A stretch of 64,000 bases of DNA from Lumbricus terrestris. Taxonomy: Eukaryota; Annelida; Clitellata; Crassiclitellata; Lumbricidae. The DNA is taken from NCBI GenBank assembly GCA_949752735.1, contig OX457041.1:27055705-27119704 (forward strand). Direction: 5' to 3'. The notes under the pieces were generated by a model, which was given only the letters and a program-made list of their open reading frames with translations, searched no databases and was not told the origin of the DNA. The translations under genes were made by a program, and so were the position numbers. Shown in pieces: positions 11,636 to 23,402 of the stretch (positions within the stretch are counted from its first letter, which is position 1; the number at the start of each line of letters is the position of its first letter).

Positions 11636-12093
11636 AGCTGTGGTACCCTGCGTTGCCCGGGAAATTTTAGTTTTTCGCCCTAACCCTCTCGGGTACCCGG
11701 TGCTGACCGTTAAGTTTCAGGTTTTTGCCGCTCCATCCAACCTCGCTCACACCCTGCTCCCGGATTCCGCCCTACCCTTTGCACCACCCAGCCTTTGGCC
11801 CCACTCCGCCCCTTCCTCGCCCATCTTGCAACACCCTGCCCCGTTCCCACCCAGCAGTTTTCGCCCCTCCCCACCACTATGTCTTCCTCGACACTAACAA
11901 CCATGTCGAAATTTAAAATGTCCATAACTCGTGATTTAAAGTGAAATGAGAGCTGAAAATAGTCGCGTTGACCTATAAATTTGCATAAGAATGATAGAAA
12001 AAAAATTTCTTCACACAAAAAAATACCGTTTCAGAGTCTTTCTTGGGACAGCATACATACATACAAACAGAGGACTCTGCTTTATATATTAGA
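11636..12093 (+). mobile_element. Second copy of the GTTGCCCGGG retroelement
   Basis: It starts CTAGCTGTGGTACCCTGCGT then TGCCCGGGAAATTTTAG, has a C-rich middle, and ends with CATACATACATACAAACAGAG and a TTTATATATTAGAT tail. Flanking words TTTTATTTGTTGA and TTTTATTCTGTTAA look like a decayed target duplication. Same family as 1938-3442 but without the 317-base tandem units. Confidence 0.6.
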
Positions 12094-12444
12094 TTTTATT
12101 CTGTTAATTTATTTCCAAAACCAACATGAGACATATTTTAAGGATGACATGGCTGAACTCTTGCTCTGCTTTGCATCCAGACAGTGTTGAGTGTTGAGCA
12201 TTTCATGACCATTATCCACAACTTTGTTTTTTACCATCCAGTTCTCTCACATCACTTATCTAAGCCTAAATTTAAGACTCAACTCTCAGAACTTGTTTAC
12301 CCATCATAACCTGACTTCTTTAAGTTCCCCTCATAATTTGATAATGTCAATCAGATGTCACCAACTGACTAAATATTTTAATTGTCGAGTGCAGTTTCAC
12401 TCAAAGCAACAATAATAACGTGCTGTCATATGTAATTATTATGC
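12094..12444. other. Spacer between two retroelement copies
   Basis: AT-rich sequence with no coding or repeat signal that I can name. Confidence 0.4.
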
Positions 12445-13020
12445 ACTAGCTGGGGTTGCCCGGTAATTTTAAGATTCGCCCCATTCCCACCCACCCTCCC
12501 TCCCTCCCTCCCCCCTCCCCCCACCCACCATCCCTCCCTCCTTCCACAGCTCCCTCCGTCCCTCACTGCCTGCGTATGACACAGTAAGATATTGCGAAAT
12601 CGCGTGCTATTAGATCTGCCATCTGCGAAAAATGAGGTTAAGAAGTACTGCAAATCGATTGGCGAAAACAAATGGTGTGTTAAATACTGATAGACGCGAC
12701 GCGGTAGGATATTAATGACTGGTATCTATTGAACCGCGCGCTAGAAGAACCAGTGAGGTCAAGAAATGATGACGTCAGAAATCTGTGTTAGCTGGAAAAT
12801 GGCTTCGATAACAGATATGCGGCTGAAATGCAGTTCGAAATTTAAAATGTTCGAAAATGGAGAAAGGTGAGATTTTTTGATTCGCAGACCCCCCTAAAAC
12901 CTGGCCAGGGTCGAACCCGACCACCCTGCGAAGGACTGGGGTCGATTGCTTCAAACTGTGGCCGTTTTCATCTAACACCAGAAGAGGGCCGTACTAAAAT
13001 ATATATATATATAATATTAG
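12445..13020 (+). mobile_element. Third, diverged copy of the GTTGCCCGGG retroelement
   Basis: Begins ACTAGCTGGGGTTGCCCGGT with a deletion inside the head, followed by TTTTAAGATTCGCCCC and a run of CCCTCC. The 3' end is TA-rich, ending near ATATATAATATTAGG, like the tails of the other copies. The middle is not C-rich and may include unrelated sequence; a TGACGTCA word lies at 12770-12777. Copy limits are approximate. Confidence 0.45.
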
Positions 13021-13080
13021 GTAAACTACACTAAAAAACCATTAGAAAATATATTCATACAAATGTGTATGCATGTATGT

Positions 13081-13214
13081 ATGAGCACTTGATATAGCTC
13101 CCCAACAAGATTTATACTCGGAGGCGATCCCGACTATAGCACGGACACTGATTCTGAATTTCACACCGAAACGCATGAGCAAACTGCGAGTGAAAGACGT
13201 TGCTCAAGGTCCCC
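13081..13214 (-). mobile_element. tRNA-derived SINE, truncated
   Basis: Minus-strand copy of the SINE described at 17699. The 3' body is present (the minus strand contains versions of GCTCATGCGTTTCGGTGTGA and the gagcgCCTCtGAGTA tail). It stops before the tRNA-like head, at the GACCTTGAGCAA segment. Confidence 0.6.
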
Positions 13215-13803
13215 ATATGCAGACAAATAAATGGCAGATCTATAGAAAATTTATCAAACGACATCAGCAGATTCAAACAATGAACGGATTTCAAATACAA
13301 CAATTTGAGAGGTACTGCCATCAAAAGGCCAATTAAATGGATTACAGTTCCTGTGGCCTGTAGTCACACAATTGGCTCTGATAACAGCTGGCAAGAGATA
13401 CACAAATAGAGCTGCATCAGAGATTTATAACAAACACCCACCTACCTACACCTGACAATAGCCTACAACTATGGCTTACTCGCAAACAAACAGCCAAGCA
13501 TACGAAGTAATACATGCAAGCACAGACACACATTTATAGGCACAGCATACAACTAACCAGTGCACACAAACACACTGGGAAAAAACTACCCGGTACAAGC
13601 GTGAAGATACACACAACGAAATGCAACAACTGATATATCAACGTAAACGTACGTTTCTGGGTCTTTAGAGCACCGTTAAAAAGTCTACACAAATGATGCA
13701 AACATATATAGGTTTAGTGCAAACAGAATACACAAGTACGTTAACACATAAGATGACACATACCTACAGAGGCACACCAGCAGACACTAGAAATGATTCA
13801 TAC
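13215..13803. other. Probable first intron of the CARD gene or intergenic DNA
   Basis: AT-rich sequence with CA-rich words and no transposon ends recognised. If the GC-rich segment at 13804 is a first exon, this lies in its intron. Confidence 0.35.
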
Positions 13804-14040
13804 CTGCGTGCCAGGGATACAGTTTCGATGGATGGACCAGTTTAATTATGACAGGCCATGGGTCTATATAGCGGACGGAGGAGCAGAGCAACGCCCAACT
13901 GAGGAGGAGGAGCTGCCTTCCAGCCTCAGGGAATGTATTCAGAAAGGAGGCCGCCACCACCGCCGCTGCCGCTGCCGTGTACGCACGCCGAGTAACCAAA
14001 AATAATAACAAAAGCTCGGTAGCTACAAACGACCCGGGAA
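13804..14040 (-). promoter_or_regulatory. Possible non-coding first exon and promoter of the CARD gene
   Basis: This is the only GC-rich island between 12 and 16 kb, with CCGCCACC/GCCGCTGCC runs. On the minus strand it ends in a good donor, CAG followed by GTATGA (exon end 13804). A TATATAG word lies at about 13866-13872. The next acceptor on that strand that would join it to a coding exon is TTTAG at 11234. A spliced 5' UTR is therefore plausible, but no transcript evidence is available and the exon start is unknown. Confidence 0.3.
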
Positions 14041-14534
14041 ATCGGCCCCACCTCCTATCGGGATTTCAGATGTAAACGTACAGCGAAAGCTGTTCCACCA
14101 TTGAAAGCTGAGAATTGACAGAAAAAGCATACAACGAGAAATTCTTTGCGGAAACGACCAACGCACCATGGAAAATGAGAACAACATGGGGAATCCTTTG
14201 GAAGAACTGTCTCAGCATGGAAAAACAGAGAACATTGGGGAAAGATGCACAGCACTGAGAATCCCCCTTTTAAGATCCGCTCCATGCTGAAAATCCAAGA
14301 AGCACAACTGGAAGTAAGCTAAGGAGTTCAGGAGACTCCAGTGATAAATGTTCATCCTGGAAATCACAGAGTGGTTAAAATTATGGCCAGTGTAGTCTAC
14401 TCAATCATTATAGCTGAGTTGGTTAGGGGGAGTAGGGGTGCTGGTGGAGCAGAAATCTGGAGCAAAATTTTCTGCTCTGGCAGAGAATTGAAAACATCAA
14501 TGGTTTCATTGTAGCCAACTGTTGGTTTAAAAAA
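14041..14534. other. Non-coding DNA, no gene seen
   Basis: Loose repeats of GAAAA/GAGAAC words occur at 14100-14300. No coding similarity was found. Confidence 0.4.
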
Positions 14535-14682
14535 AGTATTGACAACATGTATTGACAACATGTATTGACAACATGTATTGACAACATGTATTGACAACAT
14601 GCATTGACAACATGTATTGACAACATGTATTGACAACATGTATTGACAACATGTATTGACAACATGTATTGACAACATGTAC
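14535..14682 (+). repeat. 13-bp minisatellite, about 11 units
   Basis: Nearly perfect tandem copies of GTATTGACAACAT, with a single variant unit (GCATTGACAACAT). Each unit contains the inverted half-sites TTGACAACATGTATTGACAA. Because 13 is one more than a multiple of three, the minus strand stays open in more than one frame and yields meaningless repeat peptides. Confidence 0.9.
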
Positions 14683-15429
14683 AGTTTCTATGGACACAAA
14701 AGAAAGGACTCAGAAGGGATAGAAGATCCTGCTACTTAGAGACACCCCACCATGCTGTGCTAAGAATACTAAGTGATACACAACATCCCTTGCCACACAA
14801 ACTCACCCACCTACCTAACCATCACCCACTTACCCAACTTCTCCACCCTTTTAACCCCATCAATCAACTGGCTTCATATAGCGCTGAACACATCTTTTAA
14901 TATAATAGCATGCAATATCGAAGGCATATGACCTTATTAACTTGGGGGTGTAGTCTCTTGAGTCTTGAGTCACAGACTTCACCTGCTATCGACAGCCGAC
15001 ATTTTACACAGGAGACCAATACATCAAATACAATCAAATGTATCACCTCACCAGTGATCATGCAAACATATTTCATTGACAGGATCTCTTTTCTACAACA
15101 AAATCCTGTTCACACGGAACAAACTAGAATCACCCGACATAAATCACATACTTGATCAGCCAAATGTAACTAGACACCACGATACCAAATGAAAACTTAA
15201 TGCAGCATGAAGTAGCAAGGAAACCGTATCTCCGTATATATTGCATATAATAGCAGACAGTTCAACATCGCATATGACAGCCTAGACATCAGAGCTGAAC
15301 ACAGCAATAAATACCACAAGAAATAGTCTGACGTAGCAAAAAAGATAGCATAGCAAATCATGAAATAGCACAGCAAATAATAGCTCCACGTTGTATAGCA
15401 AATAAACACAATTTAGAAGGAAATCGAAG
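14683..15429. other. Non-coding DNA, no gene seen
   Basis: AT-rich sequence. Around 15230-15410 words such as ATAGCA recur without a fixed period. No gene or transposon terminus was recognised. Confidence 0.4.
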
Positions 15430-15478
15430 CACCTCTGAGTAGAGAGCTTGAAGGGGCACTATAGATATGGAGAAATAA
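15430..15478 (+). mobile_element. SINE 3' tail fragment
   Basis: Contains CACCTCTGAGTAGAGAGCTT then GAAGGGGCACTATAG, the 3' tail shared by the SINEs and LINE tails in this window, followed by an A-rich stretch. Confidence 0.55.
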
Positions 15479-15758
15479 AATTTAAATTAAAAAAATCAAT
15501 GCTCAAAAAGCAACATATATGAGTCATCACTGCTCAGTATAGAGGTGCTTTATAAATGATTAAAAACAATCTTATAAAGACAATACAAAAAGAAAATATA
15601 GCAAATCATAGGAATACAAGACAGTGCAGTCACAGATCAATTTCTAAACAGACATATGTAGTATCCAGAATTGAGCAAAGCATATATGATAATATCAACT
15701 ATCATAACTCAACAGAGCGCATAAAAGCATAGAATATACATAGCTAAAAGCAACGATC

Positions 15759-15960
15759 TTCACGCCCTCTTCGTTCCGCTGACTACCTTGACCTAATTCA
15801 GTTGAGAGCCTCATTAACCCAACATCATGCTTTCACTCTTGTGATTCCACAACATGGAATGACCTTCCGCATGCAATTCGTAGCACGATTCTGGAGGGAA
15901 TTCACCTGCATCTTTTCCGTGCTTGAAGATCTTTCTCTTTTCATGGGCCTGTCATGCTGA
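15759..15960 (+). pseudogene. LINE reverse-transcriptase C-terminal relic (CR1/L2-like)
   Basis: Around 15840-15930 the plus strand encodes TTWNDLPHAIRSTILEGIHL, the WN-LP-IR-S signature found at the C terminus of CR1/L2-type LINE polymerases. Stops and frame changes break it before and after, so it is a dead fragment. Confidence 0.5.
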
Positions 15961-17635
15961 GAGCGCTTCTGCATAGCTCTAGTGTGAGAAGTGCTATACT
16001 ATAAATGCTCACATTAGAATAAATTAAGAACAATTATTAGAAATATGTTCTCAGAAAATGAAAGACACATAAAAACAAGTGTCTCACAATTAACCCAGGC
16101 AGGGTCAATACGTTTCAGTAGAATATGCATCCATTTCAGACTCCACCTACTTCTGGCATGCCATTACACAGATCTTGGAAATCCAATTATTGTGTGGACT
16201 GCTGCTAGGGCAGAACTAATTTGATAAAACAGGTTACTTAAGCATAAACACAGGCTAAAATCGGTAAATGGCAAGCTATCACTTATAATGACTTTCCAAA
16301 AATGTTAAAGTCAGTAGGTAAGTACATGTACCCTCCATCCGTGACACATAACAGTTCTTAGCACTTTTACAGGTTCGCAGAAGGCACTAAACAAATGGCC
16401 AGACATCTACATACAGGCCTATGCATAGTTGTATACACAAATACATGATATATACATAAATACACAGGCAAACCGTCAACACAGAAATATTCAATGAAGC
16501 AACAAGACTTAACCGTTCAGTAAAATAGACCTCTTGAAATCCTCTCTTATTATATAAACCCCTCACTATCAAAGCCACAAGGTCAAGGGCATTGTGGTCG
16601 CAATGACGTCACCAGACATAAAAATGCCTCTTCCCAAGATGAGTGGGGGATATCAGACGGACGAGGAGGAGGAGGAAGCGTCCGGATACTCTGGAAAAAG
16701 ATGGCAGGGAACGGGAACACTCGGAGCACGTTGTTTTTATTAGGCAAGTGGAAACAAAGGCTCTTGAATGAAAACTGCCAACGATCATCCGCCTGATTCA
16801 GCCAGCATGGCCAGACAGCCACGTACGTCATCACCTAACTAACGCTCACCAATCTCACGCACCTGCTAACTAACTCACACGTCTGCTAACTGGCTCATAA
16901 TCCTCACTAGGTGAGTTAGTCAGTTTGGTCGTTCGAGCTTTTGGACGTTCTGTTTCATTTGAACATGCAAACTATTACGTTCGATTGCCATTCTGCATGG
17001 TTGGAGTTTCACTTGAACGAACACTAAATATATTCACAATTACAAAATGTCTGCCCAATCGCCACTCATCTGCGTGCTCATCTGCATGCTCATTTGCATG
17101 CTCATCGCCTGTTCTGTTGCCCACAAAGTTCAATCACCTCAATTAGCATTTCCACTCATCAGCTCAACAAAAAAGAAACAACCATTAAATTAATTGTCCA
17201 CTTGCTCAGTGGCCTACTAACCAACTGCTCTTGCCAGCTCGCACACCTGCTCACTGCCTCTCTGCCTACTACTCATTCACAGATCTGCAACTTATGGTAA
17301 TTTCTCACACACTAATTCATTCATTCAGACAAATTTACTGACTCATTAGAGAGTTTATTCTAAAATCAATTCACTCACTCATGCTCATCCCTGTGCACTT
17401 GCTCACTCACTTAAAACTCACTCATCACATGATCGTTTGTTCTTACTCGCTTTCACGCACTCAGTCTCCTCTGATGAATTCCTAAATTTCATAATCTAAC
17501 AACTCCAATTTTCAACGCAACCTTGCTTCATTGGACGCTGTGCAGGGCACTCAAGTTTGTCTGTTACACTAAAACAGAAAATGCATAATGTGCACATATA
17601 TCTGTGTGTATGCCATGGGACACATTGTAAGAGAT
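15961..17635. other. Non-coding DNA, simple CTCA-type words
   Basis: No gene is recognised. A perfect TGACGTCA (CRE-like) word lies at 16604-16611 next to a GA-rich patch. From about 16840 to 17470 the sequence is an imperfect drift of CTCACT/TGCTCA words, like a very old simple repeat. Confidence 0.4.
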
Positions 17636-17918
17636 AACTTATAACTGGAGAGTTGCAGGTTCGAATCCCTGAACAAGAAGTCCACCCACAACTGGTGAGG
17701 GGCGCGGTGGTGTAGTGGTGGCGTCGTTGCCTTGAAGCCGGAAGGTTCGAGGTTCGAATCCACCTCGCCGCGTAAGGACCTTGGGCAAGTCCTTCACTCA
17801 CAATTGCTCAACGCTTCGGCCTGAAACTCCGATGCAGTGTTCGCTCTGCATTCGGGAGCGCCTCTGAGTAGAGAGAGCTTGAAGAGGCGCTATAACAAGT
17901 GCACATACAAACAAATAA
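17636..17918 (+). mobile_element. tRNA-derived SINE, full length
   Basis: The head resembles a tRNA: an A-box-like GTGGTGTAGTGGTGGCGTCG and a B box, GGTTCGAATCC (17750-17760). Next come a conserved body (CCTTGGGCAAGTCCTTCACT; CAATTGCTCAACGCTTCGGC), a second body block ending GCGCCTCTGAGTAGAGAGAG, and the tail CTTGAAGAGGCGCTATAACA. A separate B-box piece just upstream (17648-17668) suggests an older partial copy next to it. It is transcribed by RNA polymerase III in active families and encodes no protein. Confidence 0.85.
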
Positions 17919-18514
17919 CTGTCTGTGAGGAAGGCAATGAGAAAACACCTCACTCATCTCATCCCTTGGGTGACATCAAAGTCAATGAACCTGCCTTCAG
18001 ACAGACAAAGTTCTCATCATCATCATGCATACATCCACCACATGCATCCACTCACAGTATTTATGCACAGTCTACAATAATTACCAGAATGCACATTTAT
18101 GAAAACAATCATTTTATCCATTTATGCCTTCCTACCATCTGCATATATGTTTTCACAAAATAACTTTACCAAATTGATGAATGTTTCAGTCATGTATACG
18201 GTGGGTGCTCTTCAAGCACAGTATCTCTCACAAGCTCTGAACCTTCCTACCCACCAGCTGAAGTCTATTATTACAAGTGTCTGTTCTTTCTAGTCATTAC
18301 TTTAAGAGACTTCTTGGGTTTCGTCCAAGTGCAGTTCGGCTTCAGCTGGGAGAATCTGGTTCTACGCAGTCTACTCGATATCTCCAGCTTCAGTGCAACA
18401 GATATATTTACATGCAGATAAAGTCCTTCAGCCTTTATCAGCTTAACAATACACAAAAAACAATACATCAACGCATACTGGATAGCTTGGGTGTATACAA
18501 TGCATGCCATGCAC
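17919..18514. other. Non-coding DNA
   Basis: Open frames occur here but show no domain. No transposon ends are recognised apart from the neighbouring SINE and tandem duplication. Confidence 0.4.
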
Positions 18515-18746
18515 ATAAGTTATCTGTTCAAGAAAAGGAAGACTTGCACAGTATATATAATAATGCTACCTTTCAGAACAGATTGAGAACATTGTTAAAA
18601 CCAGGTGGTTGTAACAGTACACTGGTGTTATAAGTTATCTGCTCAAGAAAAGGAAGACTTGCACAGTATATATAATAATGCTACCTTTCAGACCAGATTG
18701 AGAACATTGTTAAAACCAGGTGGTTGTAACAGTACACTGGTGTTAT
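18515..18746 (+). repeat. 115-bp tandem duplication
   Basis: The segment beginning ATAAGTTATCTGTTCAAGAA at 18515 is repeated from 18630, with only a few base differences (for example CTGTTCAAG versus CTGCTCAAG and CAGAACAG versus CAGACCAG). The high identity indicates a recent duplication. I do not recognise the sequence. Confidence 0.9.
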
Positions 18747-19856
18747 ACTCCAAAACTGAGGCAAACTAATTATAGAGTTCTGACCATTTTATGTCAAAAT
18801 TCATCACAACAAAATTCATTACAACAAAAATTCATCACAACGTTTAAGTGTACGTCAAAGAAGAAAAGCATATTCCCTTGAACAGCATTAGAGGCAGCCA
18901 CAGATATCTTAGCTGTAGTGAATTTATTTTCCTTACGTCTCAGTACATCAACATCCAGCCTCTCAGTCTGCCAGATCCTTCCCCCTCCCCCATCTCATTC
19001 TTCCCCATCCCTCACCCCATCACTAATCATCTCAAGTTCTCCAACCTACCACCATCTGCATATCTACTCCGGATGGACAGATCTCCCACCTGAATTCCAG
19101 GAATTCCCAGACACTCCACCAATATTATTGCTCATCCACCTTCACCTGCCTCAAGCCCCATTAGCTATCACCCCTCAGGTCATTTACTCCAAATTAAAGC
19201 CTCACTTCTTCAAGAGTTCCTATCTTGACCCATCCACTCCACTAACCCTCTCTCTATCTCTCTGTCTGCCTCTCTCAAAAGCTGCTTGCCTCTACCTTCC
19301 TCTCTCCCTGGTCTTCTGGCAGCCTTACTTGAATGCCCTTGGTATCCTACAAAAGTTTTTACCAATTTATCATTCTATCAGTCACTGATGAGAAGAAAAG
19401 AGAAGCAGATCATCTATGGAAAGATGAAAAGAAGATGGTTGAAGGCAACAGAAGAAAATTCCCGAACAAACTCTTCTCACACTAAGTTGATGCCCAGAGC
19501 TTTGCTTTTAAGCGCACTTTAGACAGGCTTAGAAGTTCATGACTATGGTTACTGTTAGGATTATGGTATGTAGGGTACTTCAGTCCTCTCCGTGGCTGCC
19601 TGATCTTTTTCTTTTACTTACATTCACAAGTGGAGCTAAGTCTAAAAATTAATATCAAATAATATCTCTACGCTCTGTTGGAAGTTTAACCTGGTCAGGA
19701 TTTAACGTCTGACTTTTGACCTGACCACTAGACAAGGTAACACTCTCTCCATGCATCATAACAGATGCACTACAGAAAATAAACATCATACATATGCATT
19801 ACACACATAAATACATGCAAACATATACACATGCATAACATACATATAATATATAC
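18747..19856. other. Non-coding DNA, C-rich patch
   Basis: An AAAATTCATCACAACA word is repeated three times near 18797-18842. A pyrimidine-rich stretch spans about 18955-19310. No gene was found. Confidence 0.4.
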
Positions 19857-20242
19857 TACACGGTGTCCCAATAAATCGGGCACCCTTTTTATATATGTGA
19901 ATAAAACTGGTAAATATTCATCGATTGTCAAAATTTCAAAACAGGCTTGATCCTGAGATAATTATCTACCAATTGGTAATTTATGAACGGCCCTTGCTGA
20001 AAAATTACGTCATAATGAAATTGTTTTAAAGAAAAAGTTGTATTCGGTACTTAACATTTGAATTCTCTTATGCAAATGACGTAATTGTGATGTCAATATT
20101 CAAGCCAGAAACTTCATATTTGAATCAGTGTAAGATAATGACCTCAGGATAAAAACAGTTTTGAAATTTTGAAAATCGATTCAGATTTGTCTGTTTTATT
20201 CACATTATAAAAAGGGTGCCCGATTTATTGGGACACAGTGTA
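19857..20242. mobile_element. TA-flanked MITE with inverted repeats of about 110 bp
   Basis: The element runs 19859-20240 between TA dinucleotides. The ends are CACGGTGTCCCAATAAATCG and, inverted, CACTGTGTCCCAATAAATCG, and the similarity continues inward for about 110 bases (GGGCACCCTTTTTATA, GTGAATAAAAC, TCAAAATTTCAAAAC, ATCCTGAG). TA duplication and this terminal layout fit a Tc1/mariner-type MITE. The 382-base element contains no coding sequence. Its internal phrase TGAAAAATTACGTCATAATG is echoed in the element at 26217. Confidence 0.85.
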
Positions 20243-21439
20243 TATACTCATTTTATCCAGTTAGCATACATCTTAAACTGCATTATAATCAACACTTGTG
20301 TATCTGTGTCCGACACTTTTCTGGGAAATTAAAAGACACCATGTATATTGTATAAACTGCAAAACCTACAGACATGTATACATCGCAGTACAAAACAATC
20401 TATAAAACTTACCAAAGTACTTTCGTAACAGAAGATGGTCTCAATTCCAGCCGACACAGTAATCCAGAAACTGATAAAGGAAAGAATAAGTGGAGTAATA
20501 ATTCGTTGCCAGGCAATGAATATATATCCCACCTCCAACACTGTGACACAAGCAACGCCTTCCGACCTATGACCGGGTCTATACTACTGGTTACAGCCTG
20601 CTGCCAGCCAAACCTCCCTCACTCACTCCTCTGAGCACTGGCCCCTCTCTCTCTAGCTGGCTGATCAGCCACAAAACCACATGATATTTTAATTTCTAGC
20701 AGCCACAAGTGTAAACAAAGACGGATGGACAGCAGCCACAGGTCTGTATCATCCAACACCTACGGTACTCGATCTTCAGTTAGTTGGTTAACAGAGTATT
20801 CCGATCACTCTTCCTCCCACACCATCCACACCATTATGCAGCACTGTAGACACTTAAAGTCTAGTGCTTTGAGCAGATGTCCATTGTGAGTGGAAGCTGG
20901 ATAGGGAAGAAAATAATATAAAGGATACAGAAAACAGACAAAACATTTCCGTCCACTCAAAGACAAGCAAACAAACAAAAAACAATCAAAGGACAAGCAA
21001 TGACATACCTACACACACAGACAGAGACAACAACACACATACGGTGCATGTAAACACAGAAAGACAAACACAAACACATGAAGATATATAGATGTATTAA
21101 ATTGGTCTTCCACAGTGCACCTGTCCAGTGTCCACTCAAAACACTCTCTCTTCTTTCTTCTATTCTTCTTTCTCTTGCTTTAAATCCTGCGTTTGTTTCC
21201 CTGGGTCTCTCCAACTGGGTGCGCTTCTGAATGGGCTACGCTGAGAGAACTGCTACAGAAATGATCAAACACCATGATCAGCAAGGTGTCACCCTGGACA
21301 ATTCTCTTATTTTCTCTGGATATATTGATCTTACATGCTGCTTCTGTTTCCTGCCATTCACAAATCTTCCACTTCTTCCACTCTGAAGTCAATTATTCGT
21401 GCATTTGTATACACTCTACAATTGACTAATATTGCAACC
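20243..21439. other. Non-coding DNA, no gene seen
   Basis: AT-rich sequence with short CA-rich and GA-rich patches and no recognised transposon ends. Confidence 0.4.
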
Positions 21440-21870
21440 AACTCTCTGCTTACAGACCTTCCCAAGATCTGCCTCACTCCTATCCACTCTGTCCTTAGAC
21501 CTGCAGCTAGATTGGTTGCTTTCTTCCGAAATTATACCACATTTCAACCACATATCATTGTGCATGATCAATGAATGACACTGGCTTCCTCTTACAATCC
21601 ATGTTCAGTTCAAAGTCCTCGTTTTGGTCCTCAAGTCCAAACTGGGTTCTGCTCTGAAGTATCTCAGCGATCTCAAAGGTTCGATCTCCTCATTCGAAAG
21701 CCTCTCTTCTCTCTCAGCTCTTCTTCGAAATGGAATGATCTCATTGTCCTGCGATCAGGGACTACTTTGGCCGAAACTATATCATTTCCTACCACTGGAC
21801 CTGCCATCCCTCCCCTCCTCTTTACATGTTTCCATTCAAGATCTGCTTTTACATATATCTTTCATCCCTA
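21440..21870 (+). pseudogene. LINE reverse-transcriptase C-terminal relic (CR1/L2-like)
   Basis: Fragments of a CR1/L2-type polymerase C terminus are read in shifting plus-strand frames. First comes VLRPAARLVAFFRNYTTFQP, the NAAARLV...HI motif. Then follows HWLPLTIHVQFKVLVLVLKS with KLGSALKYLSDL, the HWLP...R-QFK---L--K----YL-DL signature. Finally SSSKWNDL resembles the WN-L segment. Frame changes and stops show it is dead. The N-terminal and palm motifs are absent, as expected of a 5'-truncated insertion. Confidence 0.65.
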
Positions 21871-23320
21871 AAAACCAATTTATTCTGTCGGTGTAGATCC
21901 TACTTGCACTGGAAGATCCTACTTGCTACTGAATGGTCAATGCACTGTGGCCAGCACTGTATAAATTTCAAATTACAATTTACATTACATATTACAAGAT
22001 ACACCAAAACAGAAGAGGGTAATGTCACACATCCATGATAAATCCCTTCCATCTGAATTGTCACCCACTCCACAGATTCCATATTAAGTAGACCTCAACT
22101 GCATACAATCCATTCTGCATCCATGACCCAAATTCCAGAAACTCCATTAATAGCATCCAGGCACTTCTTCCTTCTCCAGGGCACATGATTCAAATACCAC
22201 AGTCACAAATGGCAGAGGGGGTGTGGGTGGGGTGGGTGATACCTTGGAATTCAGTGGCCAAATGCCTTGCCAACTGATAACTTGGTTGAAATCAACTGTG
22301 GAAGTAATGATCCCAACTAGACTCAATGATAACCAAAACAATGGGATTTCTAACATCCATGATACGCAGCAATTACATATATGGCCTAGCATTATACAGA
22401 TATTTATAAACATACACACACACACACACATTATCTGGCCTCCTAAAGGATATATCTTGGTCTGCCACTGCCCTCCAGAAGCATACATGTTTGTAAAACT
22501 TATTTTGATTTGCTTGGAAAAATTAAGTAATAACACAATCAATAAGGAAAATATACAAACACAACATATGCAATCATGCACTAATAAATTTAGGTCTTTA
22601 CGTACATACTACATAGTCATAATAATTACAAATACACATATTTGTGTGCAGATATTTAATATCCATATTCAAACACCCAAAAACACATGTTGATTAAGAA
22701 CACACACATTAAAAGTAAACATGCATAATATTGCATATTTATATTCAGAAATAAACCTAAAGAAATGGGTATCATCACAAAAGTCAGTTAAGAGACTTAA
22801 GAGAGTCGAAGTGAGGTGATAAAAATTGTTATTTAAACGGTTCCAATAACACAGAACAACTGCCTTCTCATTCGAACCAATTCATCCAGGCCTAGACCTA
22901 AAAAAGACATTGCATCATTGTCTACAACGTTCCTTAATAGTGATTAGCTCATTTACAAGCAAAAATATAAAATGTGCTTCAAGAGGACAAAAACTGCACA
23001 ACATTTATTTACCTTACTGATATCATCCTGACTAATTGTTCTGCTAAAACAATAGTGCATTTAGTGACTCAATTGTTACTTATGGACTGTCCTTCGAAAA
23101 ACCATGTTCTTCAGTCTCCAACTAACAATGAGTTCCTAAGTGCTGCAATTGTTTCTCTCACAAAAGTTTGAAAGAATGCAAATAGTTTTTTGTCTTTTAT
23201 AATTCACCATATACTAATTTTCTTTTTAAATAAATAGGTCCTCTTAGATTGTAAATTGATTTGTCAGTAATTTTGAAACTTTAAGTGCAAATCTCATTTT
23301 CAACATATAGTTTATTGATC
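21871..23320. other. Non-coding DNA
   Basis: A CA microsatellite lies at 22411-22431. No gene or transposon terminus was recognised. Confidence 0.4.
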
Positions 23321-23402
23321 TTAACACGTTCACCGCCCAGTACGAGATATCTCGTACCGGATTCAGTCATTTAACATGGCGTGTAGGCGGTGAACGTGTT
23401 AA
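23321..23402. mobile_element. 74-bp TTAA-flanked MITE (piggyBac-like)
   Basis: Perfect inverted ends CACGTTCACCGCC and GGCGGTGAACGTG are bounded on both sides by TTAA (23321-23324 and 23399-23402), the target site of piggyBac transposons. The interior includes a perfect 16-base palindrome, TACGAGATATCTCGTA, at 23341-23356. It is too small to encode anything and would depend on a transposase elsewhere. Confidence 0.75.

Noticed and set aside
14535..14682. CRISPR-like array
   Set aside because: Direct tandem 13-base units with no spacers in an animal genome; it is a minisatellite.
17701..17790. A tRNA gene (A and B boxes, GGTTCGAATCC)
   Set aside because: No complete cloverleaf and the same sequence recurs with a conserved body and tail, so it is a SINE head.
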